Shown here in pieces: positions 18,409 through 26,545 of a DNA stretch of 64,000 bases; positions within the stretch are counted from its first letter, which is position 1; every line of letters starts with the position of its first letter. The notes under the pieces were generated by a model. That model saw only the letters and a program-made list of their open reading frames with translations. It made no database searches and had not been told where the DNA came from. The translations under genes were made by a program, and so were the position numbers. The stretch comes from Caballeronia sp. M1242 (lineage in GTDB: Bacteria; Pseudomonadota; Gammaproteobacteria; Burkholderiales; Burkholderiaceae): contig NZ_CP071130.1 in NCBI RefSeq assembly GCF_017220215.1, positions 744,001-808,000 of the forward strand, read 5' to 3'.

Positions 18409-21084
18409 TCATGCTTCGGTGCGCGCGGCGACCTGCCTGATCGCCGCGATCAGCCGCTCGGCGGGAACGGGCTTCGTCAAGTGCAACTGAAAGCCTGCCA
18501 TCTGCGCGCGCAGCCGGTCTTCCGTCTGCGTGTGTCCTGTCAACGCAATGGCCGGCATGCGTTCCCCGAGCGACACACGGCGGCTTGCTTCCAGTTCGCG
18601 CACGCGGCGCAACACCTGATAGCCGTCCTCTTCGCCGAGCACGATGTCGCACAAGAACGCATCGGGCCATTCCTGCGTCGGCGCTTGCGCGAGCCATTCG
18701 AGCGCCTCTTTGCCCGACGCTGCCAGTCGCACGCCCGCCCCCGACGTCTCCAGCACCGCGCCGAGCGCCTCGCGAGCGGCTTCCTGATCGTCCAGCACCA
18801 TGACGCACAGGCCCTCCAGAGTGCCGGTAACGTTTGCGTTCGGCTCCGCGAGGCCCGCGAAACTGTCGGTATCGACCACGGGACGCAGCGGCATCATCGC
18901 GACGTAGGCGAGGTGGCCGTCGACATAGCCCACCGTGAACGTGCCGCCCGTTTCCGCCAGCGCCTGCTCGAGCCGGCGAGCCTGCTCCTGCGAAAGCGGC
19001 GCGGGCTGCGCGCGACGGCCCAGCACGCACACGCGCACCTGATTCGCTTCGCGTTCCACACGCAGCTCGACGCGCTCGCCACGCTCAGCCGCGCGTGTCT
19101 CCGTGCGACACAAGTCCGCGATCACGAACTGCAGCACGCCGGGGTCGCCGGTCACGCGCAGATCGGCATCGGGCATCATGGTGTAAAGCTGCACGCCGTG
19201 TTCGACCATTTCCTCGTGCAGACCATCGACTACGCCCGCGATCAACGCGCCGAGGCCGACCGGTTGCGCCGACACCTTGCGCTGAACCTGCGCGAGCTCG
19301 CCTTGTTGCGATTGCAGCGCCCACATACGCGCATACACGCCACCGCGCTCGATCAGTTCCGCATGCTGACCTTGCTCGACAATGCGGCCGTGCTCCATCA
19401 CGAGAATCCAGTCCGCATTCACGACAGTCGAGAGCCGGTGCGCGATGACGATGGACGTGCGGCCTTGCGCGAGGCGGTCGAGTTCGCTCTGAATGGCGCG
19501 CTCGGAACGCGTATCGAGCGCCGAGGTGGCTTCATCGAACACGATGATGCGCGGATCTTTGAGAATGGCCCGCGCGATCGCAATGCGCTGCCGCTCGCCG
19601 CCCGAGAGCCGCACGCCGCGTTCGCCGACGCGCGTGTCGTAATGATCGGGCAATCGTTCGATGAAGCTGTCCAGTTGCGCGGCACGCGCCGCGCGGACGA
19701 CATCGGCACGCGTGGCGGACGGCCGGCCATAGGCGATGTTATAGGCGATCGTATCGTTGAAGAGCACGGTATCCTGCGGCACGATGCCGATGGCTTCGCG
19801 CAGGCTCTTTTGCGTGACCTGCCGGATGTCCTGACCGTCGATGGTGATGACACCCGCCGTCGGTGAATAAAGCCTGAAAAGCAGCTTCATGAGCGTGGAC
19901 TTGCCCGAGCCGCTGCCGCCGACCACCGCGAGTTTCTTGCCCGGATGCGCGCGAAAGTCGATATCGCGCAGTATCTGTCGCGCCGGATCGTAGCCGAAGT
20001 CCACGTGCTCGAATTCGATTTCGCCTGCCGTCACGACGAGCGGCTTGGCATCCGCCTCGTCCACGTCTTCACCGCGACGGCCTCGCGCAAGCAGAATCTC
20101 GAACATGCGTTCGACATTCACGATGGCATCGTTCGTCTCGCGAAAGACGAAGCCGAGCGTGTTGAGCGGCGCGCACACTTGCACGATATACGCGTTCACG
20201 AGCACGAGGTCGCCCACGCTCATCGTGCCCGCCACCACGCTCTGCGCGGCGAGCAGCATCACGGCCGCGATGCCGATGGCGATCACGGTGCTTTGCCCGA
20301 CATGCAGGATCGTCAACGCGCGCTGGTTCGCGGTGCGCGCGTCGACCCACTTGTCGAGCACGGTGGAAAGACGCTGGCGTTCGACGTCTTCGCTCGCAAA
20401 GAGCTTGACCGTCTCGTAGTTCAGCAAGCTATCAACGAGGCGGCTGTCCGATTGCGCTTCGAGCCGGTTCACCGCGCGTTGGAAACGCATGCGGTAGCGC
20501 GTGAAAATCAGCGTATAGATCGCGTAGCAAACGAACGTCGCGCCGATCGCAACCATGAAGGTCTTCGCATACTGGCTCACCATGATGGCGACGACCGTGC
20601 CGATTTCGATGAGCGTCGGCACAATGGTGAAAATGGCGACGCCGAGCAGAAAGCCGATACCGTCCGCGCCTTTTTGCACGTCGCGCACCACGCCGCCCGT
20701 TTCACGCTGCGCATGAAAACGCGCGCCCATGTTGTGCAAATGAGAAAACGTGCGCGCGGAAAACGACGCGACGGTGCGTTGCGTGACGACGCTGAACAGC
20801 ACGTCGCGTGCTTCGTTGAGCACGTCGCCGAGATAGCGCATCAGCACATACGTCAGGATCACGAACACCGGGAATACGGCGTTCGCGGTGGGCTTGCTGA
20901 ACTCGTCGATGACGTGTTTCAGCATCAGGGGAACGGACACCACCGCAAGGCGCGACGCAATCATCAACGCAACGGCACCGAGCGTCTGCAAGCGAAACGT
21001 CCAGATCGCCTGCCAAAGGTCCTTCACGATGCGGTTACGAACTTGCGAGCGGCTGATTTCCGTGGACGCAGTCATCATGTGCAT
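18409..21084 (-). CDS. Atm1-type ABC exporter fused to degenerate HATPase and receiver domains
   Basis: 891 residues in one uninterrupted frame. Residues 25-330: six-helix exporter domain of the Atm1/HMT1 branch (FHAQRETGGVVRDVQKGADGI). Residues 355-590: ATPase with Walker A GGSGSGKST (389-397), Q-loop Q437, LSGGE (493-497), Walker B IIVFDE (513-518), H-loop H549. Residues 610-735 read like a histidine-kinase ATP-binding domain, but the N-box Asn and the DxGxG loop are missing. Residues 758-888 are a receiver domain with intact acidic pair D765/D766, phospho-acceptor D813, T849 and K871. The transporter normally stops near residue 590. Start could be either the first or the third/fourth Met codon (21084 or 21078); the GGAAG site suits the latter. 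Substrate unknown; relatives export glutathione- or metal-linked compounds. Confidence 0.9.
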   Translation of the reverse strand: MHMMTASTEISRSQVRNRIVKDLWQAIWTFRLQTLGAVALMIASRLAVVSVPLMLKHVIDEFSKPTANAVFPVFVILTYVLMRYLGDVLNEARDVLFSVVTQRTVASFSARTFSHLHNMGARFHAQRETGGVVRDVQKGADGIGFLLGVAIFTIVPTLIEIGTVVAIMVSQYAKTFMVAIGATFVCYAIYTLIFTRYRMRFQRAVNRLEAQSDSRLVDSLLNYETVKLFASEDVERQRLSTVLDKWVDARTANQRALTILHVGQSTVIAIGIAAVMLLAAQSVVAGTMSVGDLVLVNAYIVQVCAPLNTLGFVFRETNDAIVNVERMFEILLARGRRGEDVDEADAKPLVVTAGEIEFEHVDFGYDPARQILRDIDFRAHPGKKLAVVGGSGSGKSTLMKLLFRLYSPTAGVITIDGQDIRQVTQKSLREAIGIVPQDTVLFNDTIAYNIAYGRPSATRADVVRAARAAQLDSFIERLPDHYDTRVGERGVRLSGGERQRIAIARAILKDPRIIVFDEATSALDTRSERAIQSELDRLAQGRTSIVIAHRLSTVVNADWILVMEHGRIVEQGQHAELIERGGVYARMWALQSQQGELAQVQRKVSAQPVGLGALIAGVVDGLHEEMVEHGVQLYTMMPDADLRVTGDPGVLQFVIADLCRTETRAAERGERVELRVEREANQVRVCVLGRRAQPAPLSQEQARRLEQALAETGGTFTVGYVDGHLAYVAMMPLRPVVDTDSFAGLAEPNANVTGTLEGLCVMVLDDQEAAREALGAVLETSGAGVRLAASGKEALEWLAQAPTQEWPDAFLCDIVLGEEDGYQVLRRVRELEASRRVSLGERMPAIALTGHTQTEDRLRAQMAGFQLHLTKPVPAERLIAAIRQVAARTEA

Positions 21085-21168
21085 GCTTCCATTCTCGTTG
21101 TCGATGCAAGCAACGCGTAAAGCGGCAGCAAGTGCCGCGCCCGCGCACGCCCGTTCGTCTTTTGATGC

Positions 21169-23574
21169 CTAGAAAAGCGCTTGCTGTCCCGACATCAGCG
21201 TGGCGAAGTCGTTGCGCAAGAACGGCAGAATGCCGTCGGCCACGGGCTGTAGCTGCTTGCTCACGTAATGCTCGTAGTCGATAGGCGCATGACGCGCTTC
21301 GACCGGCTCGGGGCCGCCGACCGTCATCACGTAGCTGATCCATCCACCGTTCTGATATTGCAGCGGGCGTCCCTGCTGCGCGTTGAATTCGTCGGCGGTG
21401 CGCGCGGCGCGTACATGCGGCGGCACGTTGCGCTCATAGTCGTCGAGGCTGCGGCGCAGGCGCTTTCGATAGATCAACAGGTCGTTCAGCTCGCCGCGCC
21501 GCGTGCGCTCGACGTAATCGCGCACATAGTCTTCATAAGGCTCGTCCTTGAAGATGCGCATATAAAGCTCTTGCTGAAAACGCTGTGCGAGCGGCGTCCA
21601 GTCCGTGCGCACCGTCTCTAGCCCTTTATAGATGATTTCTTCGCTGCCGTCCGCGCGTTGCGTGAGTCCCGCATAACGCTTCTTGCTGCCTTCGTCGGTG
21701 CCGCGAACCGTCGGCATCAAGAACCGCTTGAAGTGCGTTTCGAATTGCAGTTCCAGTGCGCTATCGAGACCGAATGTTTCGCGCAGATGCTCGCGCCAGT
21801 AATCGTTGACATGCTCGACGAGCGCGCGGCCGATGCGCGCGGCGTCGTCCTCGCTGCGGGCGCGGCGCAGCCACACGAAGGTCGAATCCGTATCGCCGTA
21901 AATGACGCTGTAGCCGCGTGCTTCGATCAGCTCGCGCGTGCGATGCATGATTTCATGGCCGCGCATGGTGATGGACGAGGCGAGCCGCGGATCGAAAAAA
22001 CGGCAGCCGCTCGAACCGAGCACGCCATAGAACGAGTTCATGATGATCTTGAGTGCCTGCGAAAGCGGCTTGTTGCGCTGACGCTTCGCGGCCTCGCGCC
22101 CTTCCCATACTTGTCCGACGATGGCCGGCAGACAATGCTTGTCGCGCGAAAAGCGCGCGCCGCGAAATCCGGGCACGGTGCGCGTCTCTTCTTGCGCTTC
22201 GCTCATGCCTTGCGCGAGACCGACCGGATCGATCAGGAAGGTGCGAATGATCGACGGGTACAGGCTTTTATAGTCGAGCACGAGCACTGAATCGTAGAGA
22301 CCGGGCCGCGAATCCATCACGAAACCGCCGGGACTCGCTTCTTCCGGCACGTCGCCGAGATTGGGCGCAACGTACCCTAAGCGATGCATGCGCGGCATGT
22401 ACAAATGCGTGAACGCCGCGACCGAGCCGCCGCTGCGGTCGGCGGCCAGTCCCGTCACCGTCGCGCGTTCGAGCAGGAACGGCAGAAGCTCGGTCTTCTC
22501 GAAGATCTTCGTGACGAGCTCGCAGTCGGTCAGGTTGTAGCGTGCGAGCGCAGGCTTGTCTTCGCGAAAGCGCCGCTCGATCTCGTCCATGCGGGCGTAG
22601 GGACTGTCGATCGCCTTGCCTTCGCCCAGTAGCGATTGCGCGACGTATTCGAGGCTGAAGGAAGGAAAGTTCCACGTCGCCGAGCGCAACGCCTCGATGC
22701 CGTCCATCACGAGCCGTCCCGCGACGGATGCAAAGAAGTGATTGCGCTTCATGCCGTGCTCGCGCCATTCGATCACGCTGCCATCGCGGCCAATGGCCAG
22801 CGGCACGTCATAAGCGTCGGCATGCTTCTGCAGCACGCGAAGATCGAACTGCACGACGTTCCAGCCGATGATCGCATCGGGATCGTGCTCGGCGATCCAC
22901 GCGTTGAAACGCTGAAGCATCTCCGCGCGGCTCGCGCAATATTCGAGGTCGAAGTCGAGCGGCGGATGCGCGTCGCCCGTGGGTGGCCCGAGCATATAGA
23001 CCTGCCGCGCGCCGCAGCCTTCGAGCGCAATGGAATAGAGCTCGGCCGTAGCGCTCGTTTCGATATCGAGCGAGACGAGCTTAAGCGTCGGACGATACGC
23101 CGGCGCAGGCTTCAGCTCACTGTGAACCACGCCGTCGCGCGCTTCGCCTTCGAAGGAAACGGGCGCGGTGATGAACCGCTCCATCAGATAGCGCTCGGTC
23201 GGACGGATATCCGCTTCGTAGACGGTCACGCCCACATTCTTCAGCGTCTTTTCGAGCGCGAGCAATTGACGATACTGCGCGCAGTAAAGCCCTAGAACCG
23301 GCTTGTGTCGAAAGTCCGTGAGCGGCAGTTCGCGCAATTGCGCATCGCGCACGGTGCGCACGAGCGGCTCGGCCGTATCGCGATCTTCCGCGCGGATGAA
23401 CGCTACCGGCGTTTGCGGCGCGATGCGGACCTTGCGCGGACCGTCGTCGGTGGCGAGCCAGAACTCGACCTCGGTGCCCGCGGCCGTATCGCGCCAATGA
23501 CGCGTCAGCAAAAAGCCCTGCCGGGAGTGATTCGGTGCCTGAGCCAAGGCGTGTCCTTCGAAAGCGCGTGCCAT
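21169..23574 (-). CDS. polB: DNA polymerase II (family B)
   Basis: 801 residues, close to E. coli PolB. The 3'-5' exonuclease site is shown by DIE (170-172), WNVVQFD (238-244) and YNLTD (346-350). Polymerase motifs A (DYKSLYPSI, 434-442), B (K509 with NSFYG, 513-517) and C (YGDTDS, 559-564) are all intact. In E. coli this enzyme is SOS induced and works in replication restart and translesion synthesis. No LexA box is evident in the 175 bp upstream. Same strand as the ABC fusion, 84 bp before it. Confidence 0.95.
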   Translation of the reverse strand: MARAFEGHALAQAPNHSRQGFLLTRHWRDTAAGTEVEFWLATDDGPRKVRIAPQTPVAFIRAEDRDTAEPLVRTVRDAQLRELPLTDFRHKPVLGLYCAQYRQLLALEKTLKNVGVTVYEADIRPTERYLMERFITAPVSFEGEARDGVVHSELKPAPAYRPTLKLVSLDIETSATAELYSIALEGCGARQVYMLGPPTGDAHPPLDFDLEYCASRAEMLQRFNAWIAEHDPDAIIGWNVVQFDLRVLQKHADAYDVPLAIGRDGSVIEWREHGMKRNHFFASVAGRLVMDGIEALRSATWNFPSFSLEYVAQSLLGEGKAIDSPYARMDEIERRFREDKPALARYNLTDCELVTKIFEKTELLPFLLERATVTGLAADRSGGSVAAFTHLYMPRMHRLGYVAPNLGDVPEEASPGGFVMDSRPGLYDSVLVLDYKSLYPSIIRTFLIDPVGLAQGMSEAQEETRTVPGFRGARFSRDKHCLPAIVGQVWEGREAAKRQRNKPLSQALKIIMNSFYGVLGSSGCRFFDPRLASSITMRGHEIMHRTRELIEARGYSVIYGDTDSTFVWLRRARSEDDAARIGRALVEHVNDYWREHLRETFGLDSALELQFETHFKRFLMPTVRGTDEGSKKRYAGLTQRADGSEEIIYKGLETVRTDWTPLAQRFQQELYMRIFKDEPYEDYVRDYVERTRRGELNDLLIYRKRLRRSLDDYERNVPPHVRAARTADEFNAQQGRPLQYQNGGWISYVMTVGGPEPVEARHAPIDYEHYVSKQLQPVADGILPFLRNDFATLMSGQQALF

Positions 23575-23654
23575 CGAAGCATTTTATTTGGGGCGGATAA
23601 TGCAGCGGCGCGCATTGAAAGCGCGCCGGCGTGAACGAAGCGAGAAAGCTGGTG

Positions 23655-23749
23655 CAGAAAGTAAAACGCGGTAGCGGCCTGCCGGTCATCCACCATCCAG
23701 AACATCCACGCTGGATGGTCCTCGAAGGATGCGCCGGCGCCGCTACCGC
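23655..23749 (-). terminator. large structured terminator-like RNA after flhC
   Basis: On the minus strand GCGGTAGCGGC (23749-23739) pairs perfectly with GCCGCTACCGC (23678-23668), extended inward by GCCGG/CCGGC with an AG bulge. Inside sits a second hairpin of 8 bp (CCATCCAG at 23718-... paired with CTGGATGG ending at 23693). A T-rich run (GTTTTACTTT) follows the outer stem. It starts one base after the flhC stop. Confidence 0.6.
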
Positions 23750-24421
23750 CTAAGCAGCCTGTGCGACCAGGCTTGCGCGCGGCGGCTGCAAGGCCGCCAC
23801 GTTTTCGAGTGCGACATGCGCCGGAAACTCCGGTGCTGGCGGCACTTCGCTCTTGCTAGACACAACCTCCAGAGCGGCTTCTTGAACGGCCTGTCGAGCG
23901 GCCGCCGCTTTCTTGGTCTTCCCCGCGCGTGACGGCGGCTGGCAGGCCCCGCACACCACGTTGTTCTGCAAATCATGTTTGTGTGCAACAAACTTCCCGG
24001 TGCAGCGGCAGCACGCCGTCATCTGCAGCATGCCCGCGTCGAAGAAGCGCACAAGAGTCCAGGCCCGCGTAAGGTCGAGTACCGCCTCGGCGCCACTATG
24101 ATTGCAGTGCTCGAGATACAGCCGATACCCCTTGGTCAACGCATCGAGATGCGAACAACCGGCTTCGTTCTTGAGGAACGTATAGGTGTTGTAGAACAGC
24201 GATGCGTGGATATTCGCGAGCCACGTCATATACCAGTCCGCCGAAAACGGCAGCATGCCTTTGGGCGGCGACACGCCCTTCACTTCGCGATAGAGACGAA
24301 TCATGCGATCCCGCGAAAGCGTGAGTTCGCTCTCCAGCACTTGCATGCGCGCGCCGAGTTCGATCAGCGCGATGGCGCGGAACACTTCCTGGGCGTCTTC
24401 GGTGAGGCTCTTCTTCAGCAT
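23750..24421 (-). CDS. flhC: flagellar transcriptional activator FlhC
   Basis: 223 residues from the ATG at 24419-24421, with GGAG 7 nt upstream. RLYREVKGVSPPKGMLPFS, WYMTWLANIHASLFYN and the zinc site CCRCTGKF...VVCGAC (four Cys) identify FlhC. FlhC binds DNA together with FlhD as FlhD4C2 and switches on class 2 flagellar operons. It is longer than the E. coli protein (192) by an alanine/lysine/proline-rich tail of about 40 residues. Follows flhD after 17 bp. Unlike many Burkholderia, motAB and che genes are not next to it. Confidence 0.95.
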   Translation of the reverse strand: MLKKSLTEDAQEVFRAIALIELGARMQVLESELTLSRDRMIRLYREVKGVSPPKGMLPFSADWYMTWLANIHASLFYNTYTFLKNEAGCSHLDALTKGYRLYLEHCNHSGAEAVLDLTRAWTLVRFFDAGMLQMTACCRCTGKFVAHKHDLQNNVVCGACQPPSRAGKTKKAAAARQAVQEAALEVVSSKSEVPPAPEFPAHVALENVAALQPPRASLVAQAA

Positions 24422-24438
24422 GGCTCGCTCCGTCTCTC

Positions 24439-24756
24439 TTAAGCGAACTGTTCGGCCGGCTGGCCAGCCAGCAGGATGGCTGCGTGCGTCGGCGCGATGT
24501 CCGCGTTCTTCGCGGGCTGCGTCAATGCGGACAGCATCGAGTGATCGTTGAAGCGGAAAGCGCACAGCAAATTGTCGGATTGCGCGAGCTTGACGACCTG
24601 CGCGAGCGTGAGCCCAGACAGGAGGTCAGCCAGTTCGGCCGACAGCCCGAGCCGGAACATGCCGATGGCCCGGTCCTCGCGCAGCAGACGCTGTGCGAGC
24701 ATGATGTAAGACAAGTTGATTTCCCGGATCGATTCCAGCGTCTCGCGACCGTTCAT
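24439..24756 (-). CDS. flhD: flagellar transcriptional activator FlhD
   Basis: 105 residues. LESIREINLSYIMLAQRLLREDR and GLTLAQVVKLAQSDNLLCAFRFND are the FlhD helices. FlhD is the partner of FlhC in the class 1 master regulator of flagellar genes. GGAAG lies 8 nt before the ATG. A 513-bp upstream region with a 15-bp palindrome and a 5' UTR hairpin suggests complex control, as expected for this operon. Confidence 0.95.
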   Translation of the reverse strand: MNGRETLESIREINLSYIMLAQRLLREDRAIGMFRLGLSAELADLLSGLTLAQVVKLAQSDNLLCAFRFNDHSMLSALTQPAKNADIAPTHAAILLAGQPAEQFA

Positions 24757-25269
24757 GGTTGCTGCTTCCAGTAAATCCCCGATTTTCTCGCCGGCTTTTG
24801 CCGATATCTTTTTTGTGCCTCACCGGGCTTGCTTCGCCCGGCTACGTACTTTGATACAGGCCGTTACAACTTGTAACAACACTGTGAAACGGATTCTAAG
24901 GACGGCCTTAATCGAGCGCAAGACCATCTCAATAATATTTTGTTGCAAACAACACTTTCGATCGGTAACGTTTGCTTCGTCGCGAAACCGGAAAATTTGA
25001 CTGCGTTTCGACGGGAGTTTTTCGTCTGCTCGTTCGAATTTTGCGAGGCTGGTTTTTTATATGAGTAATTGCCTGACGCCCGGAACAACGGGGCGTTCGG
25101 GCATTCGGTTGACAGAATGAAGGGATATTTTTGAGACGCGCTTTTAGGCCGAAAAACGGTAAAAATGCCGCGATACCGGAAATTACCGATTCGCGGCTAT
25201 AGGTGTAATAGATTCTGATGTCCTGTTACTACCTTGTGACATCGGACAAAACGAGGGTTTGCCCGGTGC
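24757..25269. promoter_or_regulatory. flhDC upstream control region
   Basis: 513 bp, AT-richer than the surroundings. Minus-strand elements: TTGTTA and TATCAA separated by 17 bp (about 24856-24884) as a weak sigma70-like pair whose spacer contains the palindrome at 24863-24877; a GC-rich hairpin CCGGGC/GCCCGG (24823-24841) in the predicted 5' UTR; and CCGCGA/TCGCGG arms near 25170-25196. No reading frame here looks coding. Confidence 0.45.
24863..24877. promoter_or_regulatory. 15-bp palindrome, LysR-type T-N11-A box, in the flhDC promoter
   Basis: GTTACAACTTGTAAC is a perfect dyad, and its T-N11-A geometry is that of LysR-type regulator sites. It lies about 107 bp before the flhD start inside the spacer of a candidate promoter, so a bound protein would block it. 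Confidence 0.45.
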
Positions 25270-26400
25270 TTATCGCTGAGGCACGCCTTTGCGCCACGCG
25301 CCCCAGTGGGAGACGATTTCCTGAACGAAAGGATTGCCGGTCAGATACAAATTCTGGATGGCGGGTGTAAAACCGCCCTGCGCCGAATAGTTCAGAAGGT
25401 TGTCGCTGGCCGTCTGTCCTTCGTACGGCCGGTCGAAGTCCGAGCCGGCGCGCAGGTCCGCCACGCGCGACAAATCCACTCGCTTGACGCTCGCGGCGCG
25501 CTTGAGCGCCTCGAAGGTCGCGTTGTCCTCCTGCTGCGTCGTGCAGTAGACGCCCTTCCCGTCAGTCAGCAGGCGCGTCCAGTAACGCGCCCGCTCGCCG
25601 ATGTACTTGCCCGACCACCAGGTATCGCCCGCGAGCGTGTCGCACTGGATCACGCGTGGCGGCTGGTTCGCCGGCGCGTAGTTGAATTTGGCGCGTGCCA
25701 CCTTCGCCTGATCGCTGTCGGAGAGCGTCACGTTGCGCGAAAGCGCGTAGGCCGCGTCCGCGAGCGACGCGTTCAGCGCGAACACTTCCGTGCGATAGTC
25801 GAGCGGCGGTTTGTCGTGCGGGCTCTTCGTGTTGATGCCGAGAAAGCCGGTCGGCCAGTCCGCCGGCTTTTCGCGGGCGTCGATTTCCCACTGGATGCCG
25901 AAATCGACCAGATACTTCGCCCACGCCGCCGAGCCGAGCGTCCCCCGCGCCGGATCGATCCCGGCGATCCCCGCGATCAGGAAGTACGTGTGCCGCAAAT
26001 CGAAGCGGTCGGAGAACGTCAGCGCCATGATCGACGCCGTGGCGTTCGCGTGGCCCATGCCGGTGGTGATGACGCACACGTCGTCGCGGTTGCAGTGCAC
26101 GTCCGGATAGTCCGGCGAAAGTCCCGGCACGTGCACCGCCTCCCACGGGCCGAGGTTGTCGAGCCAGACCTGGCCTTCCGGCCCGAACATGGTGACGATC
26201 ATCACCTTGACGTGCCGGCCGCCGTCTCCGTGGCGTTCGCCGTCTCCGTGGCGTTCGCCGCTCATGTCGTCGGGTTGTTGCGCGAAGGCGCAACCGGTGA
26301 AAGCGCACAGCGTCGCGAGGCCGGCGGCGGCGAGCGCCGCGCGCATTTTCGCGGGCGCGCGCTTGAAACGAGTCGATTGAAACCGTGCGGCGATTTTCAT
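25270..26400 (-). CDS. exported NUP-family protein (purine nucleoside permease / phosphorylase-like)
   Basis: 376 residues. Signal peptide to about residue 35 (LATLCAFTGCAFAQ; the Cys may be a lipobox). Then VKVMIVTMFGPEGQVW, CVITTGMGHANATASIMAL and FLIAGIAGIDPARGTLGS follow the nucleoside-phosphorylase-like fold of the NUP family. Some members are described as nucleoside transporters, yet the fold and the signal peptide suggest a periplasmic nucleoside-binding or cleaving protein. An alternative ATG lies 9 bp upstream (26409). A duplicated 18-bp unit encodes a charged H/D/G/E/R stretch just after the signal peptide. Confidence 0.78.
   Translation of the reverse strand: MKIAARFQSTRFKRAPAKMRAALAAAGLATLCAFTGCAFAQQPDDMSGERHGDGERHGDGGRHVKVMIVTMFGPEGQVWLDNLGPWEAVHVPGLSPDYPDVHCNRDDVCVITTGMGHANATASIMALTFSDRFDLRHTYFLIAGIAGIDPARGTLGSAAWAKYLVDFGIQWEIDAREKPADWPTGFLGINTKSPHDKPPLDYRTEVFALNASLADAAYALSRNVTLSDSDQAKVARAKFNYAPANQPPRVIQCDTLAGDTWWSGKYIGERARYWTRLLTDGKGVYCTTQQEDNATFEALKRAASVKRVDLSRVADLRAGSDFDRPYEGQTASDNLLNYSAQGGFTPAIQNLYLTGNPFVQEIVSHWGAWRKGVPQR
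26221..26256. repeat. tandem 18-bp direct repeat, two copies
   Basis: GCCGTCTCCGTGGCGTTC at 26221-26238 is repeated exactly at 26239-26256. It adds two copies of a six-residue Gly/His/Asp/Glu/Arg unit after the signal peptide of the NUP-family protein and keeps the frame. Confidence 0.85.
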
Positions 26401-26545
26401 GGCGAGCATCGTCCTCTTGAAGGTTCGAACTTCGAAGAAAAGCCGCCGCGCCGTGGCAGTCATGTGGCGGCGCGGGCGGCCCGGACGATTATAGGAGAGC
26501 CAATAAGCTATTCGACCGCGCGGGCTCCGATGCTCATATGCCCGC

